A stretch of 64,000 nucleotides of DNA from Watersipora subatra (GCF_963576615.1 NC_088717.1:33293324-33357323), one strand, 5' to 3'. Positions 1 to 13,104 are shown, counted from the first letter of the stretch. Numbers and translations are program-made. The notes: a model not told the origin generated them from the sequence alone.

Positions 1-2100
1 AATGTTTGGAGATCTCACCAAACCTCCGTAGTCAAAATTTCACCTTGACCCGCTTTTGGATGCTTAATGTCTTAAATCACAGAGTTCTACTCTCTCAAAT
101 ACAGTTGCTGAACCATTAATAACTCTCACTGAATTAGAGTTCTACTTGATACCACAACTCAAACCTTTAACTACTGTAACAGCCTTCAGTTCTGCAACAT
201 TTTTGTGATTCTCTTCATTCACAACCAACTACATTTCTCAAAAATTTGACCATCAACCTCTATGAATTTACCAACAGCAAGACTGCTTTTTCATTAACCC
301 ATAACTTAACAAGTGATTATTAATACTAACAACAGATAATTTATTTTCAACTACAAATACATCATCAAAATGGTGGTCTGTTCCCTTCACAACGTTTGGA
401 TCCATTGTCAACACTTTACTGAGTACTATGACATTGCTTTCGAAGCAACATTTAGGCTAAAACCATTCTTCTCATTACATAGAGCGTGCCCTTACACTGA
501 TAATTCTGAAGCCAAAGCTCCTGATCACCAGCATACAGTTGCAAATACCTTTTCTTTAGATTGAGCATACAACAGTTTGAACCGAGTTTATGCCACTCAC
601 AAAGCTTCTCTTGACAAATAGCAGCATCTATTCCTAGATTGCTATTAATTTGTCGATTCAACCTCTTGCCATAGTTTAATACTAGTATGACTTTTCTCTT
701 CTTATTTAGCTTGAAAGCAGTCATCATGGGTATAACTTCTCTAACATTCACATATACTAACTTGTCATACTCGACTCACCAGCCACACTTTACCCATGAC
801 TCAACCTCCTTCTCATAATCTGACTTATACTCATCACTAATCTCATACTTGCCACACTGATATGTGAGGATGGGTTCCCCTTTTTTTCTATTTCTTAAAA
901 ACTTCCCTGTTTGGCATCATAAAATGCATTGCAATCAGTGTCATCAACTTCCAAAGTTGGACTCTCAGAAATATCCCAGCTACTGTGACAAAATTGCGCA
1001 CTTCGATCCACAGTTTCAAAAAGAGGAATACTTTACTGACCCACAGAGACACCCCTTAAACTTTTTACTGCACCTACATGTATACCCATGATAGCGGAGC
1101 CCCCGAAAAACCAATGATGGTGACATAAAACAATGTAATTCACAAAGTAACTCCTTGTCTTTAATAAACAGATCAACTTCACAGACAGCAGTTTTACCAT
1201 CTAACATTGTTAGAGTATGTGGCACCGAGTTATTTTCAGCACATAAGGCATCAACGACTGGGATGTCACTATTGTGTGCTGACAACTTGTGTCAACCAAA
1301 GATAGACAAGGAACACCGTTTGTGTATGTAAATGTTTTTCAAGGATAATGGCACTTCTAATGTTGTGTTGTGGGGCGAGTATCCAATGCAGACACTGCTC
1401 TGTTACTATTTTCTGTTTTGGTTAAATGCCTATTAGCCAAATGATTAAGATAATTACATTTAAAACATTGTCAGACTTGCTGACTGCAAATATGAACAGA
1501 CCTATCTCTTTGTGAATTATTACTACAGTCTTGAACAAATGACCATATTTTTAAAACACAAAGCTTAACTTCACCTGCTCAGCACTTACAAAAACTAGAT
1601 TATAATTGCCTCCCTTACACTCAAGTATTGCACAAGCTTTACTGATCAACTCAGCTAACTCAAGCTTGTCAAATTTGAAAGTAGGTTTGAACTGAGTAGC
1701 AACGTTAGTTGGCAGGCCAGACACAGGTGCCAACTTAATCACTGGTTTTCCATTAGTCGTTTGACCCATCAGAGCAACCATACTTCTTGGGTCAGCTAAA
1801 TAAACATCAGCTAACTTTTTTTCTAACAATATTCTACTTTTGAATTGTTCGAATGATGTTAGAGAGCCAATGCTAAACACACCAATGCTAAAATAGCCTT
1901 CCACTTCAGCACTCAATTCCGGACAAGCAAAGTAAATTTGGAAAGTTAGATAACAGCCACTGGAGAAAGTTGTATTTTCTATTTTCCTTTTTGCTCAGAA
2001 CCTGCTCCTGATTTGTACTAATAGTATTTGTATCCACTAATCTGACTTTTTCATTAACAGTTTGTCTAAAACCGGCCAATTCGTTACTAGCCCTATTGTG
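1..2100 (-). pseudogene. Decayed LTR-retrotransposon gag-pol relic
   Basis: Read on the minus strand from about 1916 down to the window edge, broken frames follow the order expected of a gag-pol element. An unrecognised gag-like open stretch lies at 1916-1551. A zinc-knuckle-like segment (CFKCNYLNH, with the last Cys position not conserved) lies near 1490-1440. A retropepsin-like segment lies at about 1310-1100, where the active-site triad reads DTS rather than DTG and the frame shifts shortly after it. A reverse-transcriptase segment occupies 751 to about 360, with LDLKKAYLQL-like wording and a catalytic box reading HFDD in place of YxDD. No LTRs were recognised; the 3' part lies off the left edge. 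It is non-functional. Ty3/gypsy versus BEL class is not resolved. Confidence 0.6.
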
Positions 2101-2778
2101 TGCTTAGTATTGTTGGTATTTAAAAAATAGCTGGTGCTAGTTCTTGTTTTCTGGTGTTTGTGAAAGACATGTTAAAGTTGTATACAAAGATTTTATAAAG
2201 TATGATGATCTGTTAGTTGTCACAAAAAATGTGAGAACTTTTACTGTTTGTTTGATATTGATGTATGCGCCATATTTGTCTTGTTGATTGACTTTGTGTT
2301 TGTACTTTTTGTCATATAGGTTGAAAATTGCACCAAACTTGTGGGTTTCACACATTTCTGACTGGTGATTGCAAAATAGCTAGCATGCGGTTTTGGATGA
2401 AACACATCATTAGTATGTAATATGCCACATAGCTCATAATTTAGCCATGGAGTTTTTAAAAAATCTGCTTCTCTGAGTCATCTGGTCATCTTGATTAGTT
2501 TTTGCCAAAACCTTTTTGTTCTGCTGTTATGGCACAGACTATATGGTGTTTTTTTCTTGAACATTACTTTTTGGTTTGGTAGCACTGACTAGAAGACATG
2601 TATAACTTACCAAAATTATCTCATTGAATCTCTTTTACCTCACCAGTAGGAATGACAGCACAGGCTTCTCACGTAGGCTTCAGACTATCTGTAAGCAGCC
2701 TGGGTGAATACTCTTCCATGAGTTTTCTCACGTAGCCGTAACCTTCATTTGACTGAGCACCGATTAGAAATTGCATGT

Positions 2779-3740
2779 TGGTTTGTTGTTGCTTTAAGAG
2801 TTTAGTGTTTCAAACCGGTTCGTTGTTGCTTTAAGAGTATAGTGTTTCAAACCGATTCGTTGCTGCTTTAAGAGTTTAGTGTTCCAAATGGGTTCGTTGT
2901 TGCTTTAAGAGTTTAGTGTTTCAAACCGGTTCGTTGTTGCTTTGAGAGTTTAGTGTTCCAAACCGGTTCGTTGCTGCTTTAAGAGTTTAGTGATTCAAAC
3001 CGGTTCGTTGTTGTTTGAGAAGTTTAGTGTTTCAAACCGGTTCGTTGCTGCTTTAAGAGTTTAGTGTTCCAAACCGGTTCGTTGCTGCTTTAAGAGTTTA
3101 GTGTTCCAAACCGGTTCATTGTTGCTTTAAGAGTTTAGTGTTTCAAACCGGTTCGTTGTTGCTTTAAGAGTTTAGTGTTTCAAACCGGTTCATTGCTGCT
3201 TTAAGAGTTTAGTGTTCCAAACCGGTTTGTTGCTGCTTTAAGAGTTTAGTGTTCTAAACCGGTTCGTTGCTGCTTTAAGAGTTTAGTGTTCCAAACCGGT
3301 TCGTTGTTGCTCGTGGAGTTTAGTGTTTCAAACCGGTTCGTTGTTGCTTTAGGAGTTTAGTGTTCCAAACCGGTTCGTTGTTGCTCGTGGTGTTTAGTGT
3401 TTCAAACCGGTTCGTTGCTGCTTTAAGAGTTTAGTGTTCCAAACCGGTTCGTTGCTGCTTTAAGAGTTTAGTCTTCCAAACCGGTTCATTGTTGCTTTAA
3501 GTGTTTAGTGTTTCAAACCGGTTCGTTGTTGCTTTAAGAGTTCAGTGTTTCAAACCGGTTCGTTGTTGCTTTAAGAGTTTAGTGTTCCAAACCGGTTCGT
3601 TGCTGCTTTAAGAGTTTAGTGTTTCAAACCGGTTTGTTGCTGCTTTAAGAGTTTAGTGTTCCAAACCGGTTCGTTTCTGCTTTAAGAGTTTAGTGTTCCA
3701 AACCAGTTCGTTGTTGCTCGTGGAGTTTAGTGTTCTAAAC
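2779..3740. repeat. 37-bp minisatellite, about 26 units, with AACCGGTT in most units
   Basis: Head-to-tail units of about 37 bp, each containing a TTTAAGAGTTTAGTG block, then CAAACCGGTTCG, then TTGCTGC. Variation is mostly single substitutions, plus a variant unit in which CTTTAAG is replaced by CTCGTGG. Almost every unit keeps the 8-bp palindrome AACCGGTT. No long ORF runs through it. Confidence 0.93.
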
Positions 3741-6060
3741 CACTGCTTCATCTTCAAATTTTGGTCAGTTGACCTTACTATTTTCATCACCGATTAAGTC
3801 TGCTGAGATAAGTCTGGTTCATTTATTGATTTTCAACTGATTTACTGCACCCAATAGCTAAATAATGTTTCCATGGTCACAAAGATCAAGTCTACATGTT
3901 ACACTTCTCAAGTTTTTGTTCATGTTTGACAAGCCTTTGGTTTCATATGTTTTCAAATAATGGAGATTCATGTTCTGTGCAAAGTCAAACTTTGATAGTT
4001 TTTTTTGTGGGCACCTTTTGAAAAAACATTGCTTGTTTTGGACTACCGCACGTACTGAGAGCAGGTCTGGCAGAAATGCAAAACCTAGTAGTGCGCTCTC
4101 AAAGAGACCTTTTGTGACTATTAGATTTGTGAAGAGATAAAGACATGAAACAATGTGCATTATTAAGATCACTAATAATAATGAGAGTTAGCTATAGAGT
4201 CTAGGTAGGACCAGCTCAATTGGCATGGAGCTATGTTGAACTCGGTCGAATATGTTGACCTTTACAATTTTGAATGAAAATGTGCTGAACTTTTTGGGTG
4301 TTCTCGCAAAAGTTTGCTTTTGATTTTTTATCATAATACTACTTTACATAGTAAGAACAATGTGTAAGTGTGTAAATACAGAAATGACGTGTTTATGTAG
4401 TAAAAATGAATTTGATCTGTATCTGGTATTACCACAAACTGTATGACCATTTGAAAAGTTTTGTTTCTGTGACTTATCCTGTTGTTATTGATGTAATAGT
4501 TTTGATTTTTCATGTGTAAACAGAACATTAGTATTGCAGTTCTTCATTTTCTCAGTGCTAACATAATTTTCCAAATGAACTACAAACTCCGACAGTTTTT
4601 GAACAACTATGCTGTGGGTCTACAACAAACAAGTAAACATGACTCAGATAGCCTTTTTTGCATCATCGCTATCACTAGGTTGTCGGTTATATTTTTGCCC
4701 ACTAAATGTATGCCTGTAGATGCTTGGGCGCTTCTTATTATGCAGCCTGTGATGTCCTTATGATAAAACATGACAGCTGTTGTGGGTTTTTTTTCTTTAC
4801 ATTGCATGATAGCATACGGCTTCTGTGCTGGTGTAATATTGGTATAGATCTTTGTGAGTGTTTATTCTGTTGCTAGCTGCATCATTCATAATTGGTGAAT
4901 ATTGGTGGTGACATATGTATTATATCAACAATATGTACACACATACACACACATTCATATACATATGTGTATATATCAAATATATTTTATTTACATTGTA
5001 TATTTTATACATTCATATGATTATATGTAATTATATATAATATATTCATATTCCTAAAGCGGTGACAAATTTCAGTCACGCTAAACACCAACTAATTTTA
5101 ATACACTCAATGTTATCCCACGAACACACGAGCGGAGCGGAAGTGTGGGAGTTTTTATGATAAATGCATGTGCACACAACTTACAAAAATTATTCATCAA
5201 CAATGAGAAGAACCCTCGTCAAGAAATTTCGTCAAAAATTTTAAGCATCGGAATGTAAAGTCGTTACAGTATAATAACGATGCAAAACACATTTAAACCT
5301 ATTTAAATATGTTACCAAGTCTTTGTAAACCGTCGGTATTATTTTAAAACTTACCCATCTGATCGGATTATACACAAATAGACAGATTAATTTGAACGAA
5401 AATTGCCACAAAAAGCTTGAAAAGCTCGGTTTAATAAAAGTTAAGACCGAAAATTGAAACGCCAATAAAGCTGTGCGACCGATTGTAGAACTATTTAGCA
5501 GTGCGCATTTCACGAGAAAACCGTGCTCATTTCATCAGTCTATGGCCATTTTTACTTTTATTCGAATTTATTCGAAGGTTTCTGTAATAAACGTAGACCG
5601 TTTGAGGCGTAGACCGATTTACAGGTACGAAATTGTGGTACACAGTTTATCAGCCTGTGTTTTTTGTCCAATCACCGAAGGTTTCATTATTTGAAACGTT
5701 AGCCGAAATTCTTTATAACTTATGTACAAGCTAGGGCTGAACTACAACGCCCCTTCATGACGAGAACGTTTTTATTTTGCTACATTTTTATACACGTGAA
5801 TGCTCCTACCCGCTTTCTGTTAAAGATCGCTTATCAAAACCATTCTACATTCAACGCAACCAACTTTCAAACTGTGTATAGTACACAGTAGCTTGCCATT
5901 TTACTTCTAATTTTGCATTTCAGAGTTATAATAAACATATTTCTTTATTGTTGTTGAATTACATACATTACAGTAAATTAGGCCTACAGCTTTATAACAC
6001 TTTTATAACAGCTTTTATTTTGCTGCAGTTTGCAGAAATCTTCGAGACACATGAACGCTC
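3741..6060. other. No gene recognised; AT-rich intergenic DNA with a CpG-richer block
   Basis: No exon with homology to the calpain cluster or to mobile-element proteins was seen. 4900-5060 is AT-rich with CATATA/TATATG tracts. About 5060-5760 is noticeably richer in CpG than its surroundings and looks like an interspersed repeat, but no terminal structure was identified. Confidence 0.5.
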
Positions 6061-6063
6061 ATA

Positions 6064-6575
6064 GGTTTTCTATTATTGCTGTATTACTATATTAACAATA
6101 TTGGTTGTTTTAATAATATCAGTGCATTTTGCTTATAATATTGGCCAACATTGCATTTCTCCTATTGCAAGGGAGAGATATAAACGTGTAATATTTTCCT
6201 TTCATTGTTGTTGTTTGTCATGACCAAACACTTTTTAAATAAATTTTCTAAAAACCTATATAAATACCACAACTTCTCGATATTGCTACCTATGACGTTT
6301 TGAAATGTAAACAAAATTGTGTATTGGTTTTCTATTATTACTATATTAATAAAATTGATTATTCTAAGAATATCAGTGCATTTTACTTCTAATATTGGCC
6401 AATATTGCATTTCTCCTGTTGCAGGGGGAAAATATAAACATCTTTTCCATTCATTATTGCTTATTGTTGTATATAATAACACCCACACCCAGTACATTAC
6501 AGCTACCATTGCAGTTATCCTATTGCGCTGCAGAGCCATTTGATTGCTAATATTGCATTTCTCAACCATTAGTAC
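6064..6575. repeat. Local tandem duplication (two copies and a partial third)
   Basis: The segment beginning GGTTTTCTATTATT and running through ATCAGTGCATTTT to GCATTTCTCCT occurs at about 6064-6180 and again, diverged, at about 6329-6440. A shorter third match (CTAATATTGCATTTCTC) lies at about 6547. The spacing is roughly 265 bp. It sits just upstream of copy A. Confidence 0.65.
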
Positions 6576-6667
6576 CCTTTATTTTTTTGCCAATATCTCT
6601 GGCCATCTCTTTGGCCGTGGGCTGTATGACAGTGGAATTTTTAGTATATATATATTTATTTACACAC

Positions 6668-6785
6668 ATGCATGCAGATGTATATGTGTATGTATGTATG
6701 TGCATATGTGTGTGGTGTGGTGTGTGCGTGTGTGCATGTGTGTGTGTGTGCGTGCATGTATCTATACATGCATGTACACATTTAT
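6668..6785. repeat. TG-rich microsatellite
   Basis: Imperfect TG/TATG/TGCG dinucleotide-type repeats. The Val/Cys/Met-rich frames across it are composition artefacts. Confidence 0.85.
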
Positions 6786-6944
6786 GCTGTTGGTATTGTT
6801 AAAAGTTACATATTTTCTGTGGAAAAATATGACCGATACATGTGTATCTGTGAGAGCTGCAATGATAAAAACCGATTGTTTTCAAATTAAGACAAAAGAC
6901 TTAAAACAGTTGTGAGTGCTTAAAACTGGTAATGTTTGTTACAG

Positions 6945-7132
6945 AGAGATATCACCAACTGGAGATCGTCCTAAATTAATTCTGACATCCATGGTAATCT
7001 TTGACCAAACTTGGGGGTTAATTGGGACAACCAAAAATGTAGATATAGAAAGTATGACTTGGAGGTCAAAGCTTCTCACCAAAGGAAAATATCAAGTATA
7101 CATAACTAATTTTAATCACTGGGTGGCGAAGG
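6945..7132 (+). CDS. Copy A exon 1 (calpain-15-like C-terminal region)
   Basis: Acceptor TTACAG before 6945 and donor GTAAGT at 7133. The 188-bp exon encodes GDRPKLILTSMV, FDQTWGLIG and NFNHW. The last motif matches the AFNHW region of the calpain-15 C-terminus as I know that family. It aligns codon for codon with 34338-34151. Confidence 0.8.
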
Positions 7133-10100
7133 GTAAGTCACCTCCAACAGCTTCATAGTAATGCTGCTACAGCTTAAAATAAAACTGTCCGATAGGTTAT
7201 TCTCATGGATGTTTACTTAAAAGTAGTAAATCATCAATGAGAATGGATTTGCTCAACATTTAATACTACATCAGTTGCCTGTAGCTCAGTTCATACAAAG
7301 TTTGAACAGTTTCTTGTATGCTTCAAGTTGAATTATGTAGCATTTTGTTGATAATGTTGCGCTAAAAATGGTAATGAGTCAATTTTATTTTTTATTTTGA
7401 TTTTGTATTATAAAAAGATCAGACAGTTTTGAGTGTCAAACACTTGTAGTTTTTTGCTGTCTGTCTTCATGAAGTTACCCTTTTCACAGCAAAATACTAG
7501 TTTTTGTTCACATACTCTTTCATTTTTAATTTGATCACTTAGCATATTTAGTGTTTTAAGACTCGAAAGCCTGGTTTCACTGGTGAAATTTGTAACTAAA
7601 TTATTAAAGATTTGATATTATTGATAATAAATCACTCCTACATAACAAACTTTGGCTTAGAATTATTTCAACAACATGCATATTAAATATTGCAACCATC
7701 ATTGGTCTTAGCCTTTTACTAGATAAAATACTTTGTAAATCAAAGTTGATATTACTGTACTTTCAAAGCAAGTAATTAATTTAAATAATTTGGTTGTGTA
7801 GATAATACGCAATATTTTAGCAGCTCTCACATGGAAACCGTTATAAAAAAGTCACAATTAAAATAACAGTTAGTTTGACCTTTACAAAGTGTTTTTACAA
7901 AAGTTCTCTATCCATTCTCAAACTTGCAAACATAGCAACAAGCTGGTAATTGTGAGTTAAGACACAGCAAATGATCAGCCATGTTCTCTTTCATTTTAAC
8001 TATTAATACAAAATAATTGCACAAACAAACTAACCATAATTAAAATTTACCTTTTTTTTAAATGTTCCTAACATAGAGACTGCATAGTTTAAGACTTTGA
8101 GACAGAGTGGTGATTTTTCTAAAAATCGCAAACTACATCAATTAATGATACTTCATGGAAAATTTTGTGTATAGATTTTATTTTAAAGTAGACTACTAGA
8201 GGCATTTGAATGCGGATGGAGATGTGCTAGTCAGGCACAATCAGTCTTATTCACTCATTACATTTGTATGTCAACATGTTAATAACAGTAATAGCTAGTT
8301 GCCTAATTTTGATTAGCTTGTGTTTTCATTTAAAAATATTTTTTTGCTCAAATTCTTTTTTCTTTTGCTGATTACGCCACTTTATATTGAATGTATAAAA
8401 ACTAATTTTATTGTATGTATCAAAATGATATCAAGGTAATAATTTTTTTGAGTTTCAGCTTTTGCTGCAATACTGTAATATACCTGACTGGCTTCAGCTC
8501 ATTTATAGACATAATATTGCAGCTGCTAGTTTGATAACTAGCAAAAATATTATTTTTCACAGCCTCCTAAAGACAATGCAGCAATGTTTTTGTCATTTGG
8601 CGATGATTAAAATGGAAATGCTAAACTTTGTGAAAACATATAGAGCTTTTGTGTTTGTAAGGAAAGTTAAAAAAGTAGAACAAAAGGATTCTTTTATGTT
8701 GTGAGTTCATTAATATTGTACTGCACGCCTTTACCAATAACCTTCAAGTTTTCAATAAAACTTAGACTTGTAACAAATTATATCATAGAATAATACTTGA
8801 ACAATAACTTCTAAAACTTTCATTTTTAGACAAAGTTAATTTCACATATATTTGTCACACAAGTAAGCAAGTTAGGTGCACAGAACTTAAAGTGAACCCA
8901 GAAAGAATAGCAAGTATTTTGGTGCGACTGGCTGTCTCTAAAGGAACCCCACTAACTGTAAGTATGAGATAATTTCACTAGTTTAGTTTCTAAGCTGTAC
9001 ATTTAGCAACCTATTTAGGCAGCCAATTTTGAAAGCGTAAAAAGTTTATTTCTTACAATCTATTCTAATCTTACAAAGCTAATAAAAAATGCTACTTAAT
9101 CTTTTTCTAGAACCTATCTAGTCAGTGCCGAAATATTGTCTCGGCAATTGAAATATAACATAATAGAGCCAATAAAGTGAAATGAGGTCACAATGAAATG
9201 TTGTAGTGAAATTTCATTCAATTTAATAAATTTAATAAATTTTTAAACTAAACTTCACTTGTGAATTTTCATTACAAAAATAATAAGAATTTTAAGGTGA
9301 TTTAGAGTAGGCCTTTCTATAGCTCTGACGCTTTACAATATGAGTTACACTCTTCTCTTTTCTACCCTTGGGCTTTTTTCTGTTACCTTTCCAGGGTTCT
9401 TGAGGTTGGCCATAGCTTAATTTAGTTTCCCAGTAAGAGAAAGCAGACTATTCACTGTTGTCCATCTTGTGATACTTATTATACTTGTTATACATAATTT
9501 TATTAGCGACAGATTGTGCTGTAGAGCATTTTATAGTGACGGTAATACAACAATTTGTAACATAAAGCCTGATTTTTCAAAAAAGATTAAAATGAGAAAG
9601 CATTAAAATTTTTAGTGTTACTTGGAAAGAGTTTTATGGTGAAAGGAAGTGTATGTGTTAACCACCTATAATTCAAAAGTAATTAGTTTCCTGCCACTGG
9701 TCTAATGAATAGCATCAGGAATCATTCAACTCTCCAACTCTTGTTGCCACAAAAATGCTGCTTGATATTTTGAGTGAGAGATAATCTAGATTCTGAAAAT
9801 GGAAACAAAATTGTTGTAGAGCCAACCTACGGGTCAAATACTATTGAACGCAAATCGGTTTTCAAACTGTTAATGTTTAGTATCTTAACTTAGATGGATA
9901 AAATTGGATCTACCTGTAGGTAGCTCCTAGTCATGAAAATGTTGAGGCTTACCAGCTAGGAATAGACTGCACTGGAGGTAGCGTAATCGCTGTAGTGAAT
10001 CGTGACACAACCAAATCTGTCTGTATAAGGACATCACCAAAGACCACATATGGAAATATATATTCTACCAGATCTGCTACGAACTCAGCTACAGAAGATG

Positions 10101-12229
10101 TTATTCCAGCTAGCTGCAGGTTGGGCATGCAACTTTTAAACATATGCCAATTCTTTTTTATTGTTTCGATGGAAAACTGCATATAAACACTCACTTGCTG
10201 TTTGATGGTTGTCTTCCCTTTTGCTAAGTTATTTTATCATTACAAACAAAATAAGACTTTTTAGACTGAATGAGATTTCTTGAGCTTTGCAATGAACCTG
10301 AATATTTGCATATTACTCATCACACTAAGTCCTCATTCAAGACTTGCTGAAGGCTAATAATCTAGATATATTACTATTGATAATTCTTAATGGTGAGCAT
10401 GAGTGATGCTATTAAGTTTTATGAAAATCAGAACATTCTGGAACTTTTTAATACTTTTAAAAGTTTGCATTATGAGCAAGTTCATGCCTACAGAAAACCA
10501 TTAAATGCTGTCTTTTACGTTGATATTAATGCTAGAATAAGAGTCAGCTCACCTGCAAAACAAGCGGCTTTGAAAGCTGAAATTTTGAGGCTTTGTAGAT
10601 GCTATGCTTATCATTGCATTAGCCTACATTCCTTGTTCAACTAGGTATATAGACAGAACATGCATAATAATTTTGTAATATGTTGGCGATGATTTAGTGT
10701 TTCAGGAATTTTATCAATTTTTTCTGATATGCAAACTTATTAGAGTAGACTTCAAATAACAAGCAGTTATATTTTGAGCTCTAGTTTTCACTTCTGCTAA
10801 AACAGATTGAATGGTATTACTAGCAACAAATGAGAACTAACGACTAATAGTTATAGATATATTGTCTACTATGTAAACGGTGCAGTGATTGGCTGAAATT
10901 TTAGGAGTTTTTTGTTGAGCTACTCTACTTTTCTTAATGAAAAAAATTTCAGAGTCACTTGAAATAGGTTTTGGTGTAAGAGCATAATATCCTAAACACT
11001 AATAAGAATTATTTTCATATAATGAAATACAATTGATGAAGTACGTTAGCACAGCTCCTTTGTGTTATACTAACTGTACTTTATAATAAATACAGATGAT
11101 AAAGTACGTTAGCACAGCTCCTTTGTGTTATACTAACTGTACTTTATAATAAATACAATTGATAAAGTACGTTAGCACAGCTCCTTTGTATTATACTAAC
11201 TGTACTTTATAATAAATACAATTGATAAAGTACGTTAGCACAGCTCCTTTGTGTTATACTAACTGTACTTTATAATAAATACAGATGATAAAGTATGTTA
11301 GCACAGCTCCTTTGTGTTATACTAACTGTACTTTATAATAAATACAATTGATAAAGTACGTTAGCACAGCTCCTTTGTGTTATACTAACTGTACTTTATA
11401 ATAATTACAATTGATGAAGTACGTTAGCACAGCTCCTTTGTGTTATACTAACTGTACTTTATAATAAATACAATTGATAAAGTATGTTAGCACCGCTCCT
11501 TTGTGTTATACTAACTGTACTTTATAATAAATACAATTGATAAAGAACGTTAGCACAGCTCCTTTGTGTTATACTAACTGTACTTTATAATAAATACAAT
11601 TGATAAAGTACGTTAGCACAGCTCCTTTGTGTTATACTAACTGTACTTTATAATAAATACAATTGATGAAGTACGTTAGCACAGCTCCTTTGTGTTATAC
11701 TAACTGTACTTTATAATAAATACAATTGATGATGTACGTTAGCACAGCTCCTTTGTGTTATACTAACTGTACTTTATAATAAATACAATTGATAAAGTAC
11801 GTTAGCACAGCTCCTTTGTGTTATACTAACTGTACTTTATAATAAATACAGATGATGTGAACATAAATAATGATAGTAGCAATAATTAAATATAACAGAT
11901 AAACAAAACTATACTACATGTAGACATAATGGGTATTACCAATTAGAGTCAAACATGTTCCATATACGATGTAGCTCATTCTTATCAGTGGACTGCATGC
12001 GGATAACAGAGTTATAACCTGGTTTAATAATTTTAGTCAAATTGTTCAATTTCTGGTGGCTGATGAAAACTGGTTTGCAAATGATAACAGAATTGATGTT
12101 GCCTTTGCATTAATATCATCAGACGAGCAAGCAAAATTGATGGCCAGAAGTACTGTTCACCAAAAACCAACATTAACTTTCACTAACAGAGTTATTCATC
12201 GACTTGTCCAAAACTCTGAGCTGGCCTGA
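6945..12229 (+). CDS. Copy A: calpain-15/SOL-like C-terminal (SOH-type) region, 4 exons
   Basis: Joining 6945-7132, 8830-8957, 9920-10119 and 12010-12229 gives an open frame of 245 codons ending in TGA. Every junction keeps phase, and each exon matches gene B's last four exons in length (188, 128, 200, about 220) and wording, for example FDQTWGLIG, CHTSKQVRCTEL, VVNRDTTKSVCIRT and NRVIHRLVQNSEL. In gene B these exons follow the protease domain and resemble the C-terminal SOL-homology domain of calpain-15. No protease exons were found upstream within the 6.9 kb available, so this may be a truncated duplicate, a stand-alone SOH-domain gene, or the 3' end of a gene whose other exons lie off the left edge. 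The orientation is opposite to the other three copies. Expression is unknown. Confidence 0.72.
7133..8829 (+). other. Copy A intron 1; nothing recognised
   Basis: AT-rich, frequently stopped sequence between exons 1 and 2. No mobile-element or tandem-repeat signature was seen. Confidence 0.6.
8830..8957 (+). CDS. Copy A exon 2
   Basis: Acceptor TTTTTAG before 8830 and donor GTAAGT at 8958; 128 bp. It encodes FTYICHTSKQVRCTEL and ASILVRLAVSKG. The same exon recurs at 27095-26969, 32585-32458 and 63603-63476. Confidence 0.82.
9920..10119 (+). CDS. Copy A exon 3
   Basis: Acceptor CTGTAG before 9920 and donor CAG|GTTGGG after 10119; 200 bp. It encodes SHENVEAYQL, AVVNRDTTKSVCIRT and ATEDVIPASC. 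It matches 31420-31221, 25916-25717 and 61019-60820, all exactly 200 bp. Confidence 0.82.
11035..11853. repeat. 63-bp tandem array, 13 units, each with an inverted repeat
   Basis: Thirteen nearly identical 63-bp units lie in the last intron of copy A. Within each unit ATAAAGTACGTTAG is followed by its near-reverse complement CTAACTGTACTTTAT, so every unit can fold. Single-copy relatives (AGTTAGTATAACACAAATGA on the plus strand) lie at the equivalent intron position in the other paralogues, near 24755, 30240 and 59400. The array is thus a local expansion of a pre-existing intron segment. Confidence 0.93.
12010..12229 (+). CDS. Copy A terminal exon
   Basis: The acceptor AACAG|A is chosen because CAG|A at this point is conserved in all four copies and keeps the phase set by exon 3. 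An upstream ATCAG at 11988 is also in phase in this copy only. The exon encodes FNNFSQIVQF, ADENW and NRVIHRLVQNSEL before TGA. Three overlapping AATAAA-type signals follow at about 12309-12330. Confidence 0.78.
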
Positions 12230-12308
12230 GGTGATACTGCTGCTGCACTCGATTACAGTTGGTGTTATGGAATTGATGCATGATAAATTTTGTTTCATCG
12301 TAAAAAAC

Positions 12309-12330
12309 AATAAAATAAATCAATAAAAAA
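12309..12330 (+). promoter_or_regulatory. Polyadenylation signals of copy A
   Basis: Clustered AATAAA hexamers about 80-100 nt after the stop codon of the terminal exon. Confidence 0.6.
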
Positions 12331-13100
12331 ACATTCTGAAGTCTCTGGTTAGTAACAAGCAATAATTATCTTAAAATATATGCTCCGTATACAGATTGTA
12401 TCATCAGTCTAGAAATCTGTGTAAAAGTGTAAGATAATTTTGATGAGCACTTTTCCTTTAAAAAAAGCTGATAAAATATATTGTCTGCTGAAATGTGTAA
12501 GTTGTGATAGTTTGCAAGTTCTAGTAAAGCTAGGTAGCTATGCTAGTCATTTACTTAGTCATGTATTTTGACTTTTTGCTAGACATTGCACTAAAACTCG
12601 ATTAGTTTTGTAATGACTAAAGTTGCAAATTTTTGAAACTTGTTTGTGCTAAAGATGATTCCATGCTACGGTGATGGTAAAATGTTTAGCCATTGGTTAG
12701 TTTGAAACAGACACTGAGCAGCGCTTTGTGACCAAAGACATTTAGTCAGAACTAAAACTTGGGTATGAAGTCCAAACTGACTAATTGGATATAGTATCTT
12801 GCCAGCTTAAATGATCCACCATTCCTATTGGATAATGATTTTTGTGTCTAAAACGGAAACAAATTTGTGTGAGTTTTCATAATGAAAAAAAAGATTGTTT
12901 TGAGTAGAACTTTTGAGCTGATAAAAATAATACCTCAAATATTTTTAAAAGTAACTTGTAAAAATAAAAGGTTTAAAAGTTGAACTTATACCCTTAATAA
13001 ACTGTTTTTTGTTTTTTCATTGTAATTCATAATTCGATAAATATCTGTGAATTTTCTTATTGAGAACAACTTTATTTAAAAATTATCTAAGCATGTATTA
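12331..13100. other. Intergenic; nothing recognised
   Basis: AT-rich sequence downstream of copy A with no coding or repeat signature. Confidence 0.5.
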
Positions 13101-13104
13101 TACA

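Noticed and set aside
10390..10644. 84-codon plus-strand ORF inside copy A's last intron
   Set aside because: No recognisable motif, no counterpart in the paralogous introns, and no splice sites in phase with the flanking exons.
11035..11853. CRISPR-like regular repeats
   Set aside because: Units are contiguous 63-bp copies without unique spacers, in a eukaryotic intron.
11981..12009. Earlier acceptor (ATCAG) for copy A's last exon
   Set aside because: In phase in copy A only. The CAG|A acceptor 21 bp downstream is present and in phase in all four copies, although its pyrimidine tract is weak.
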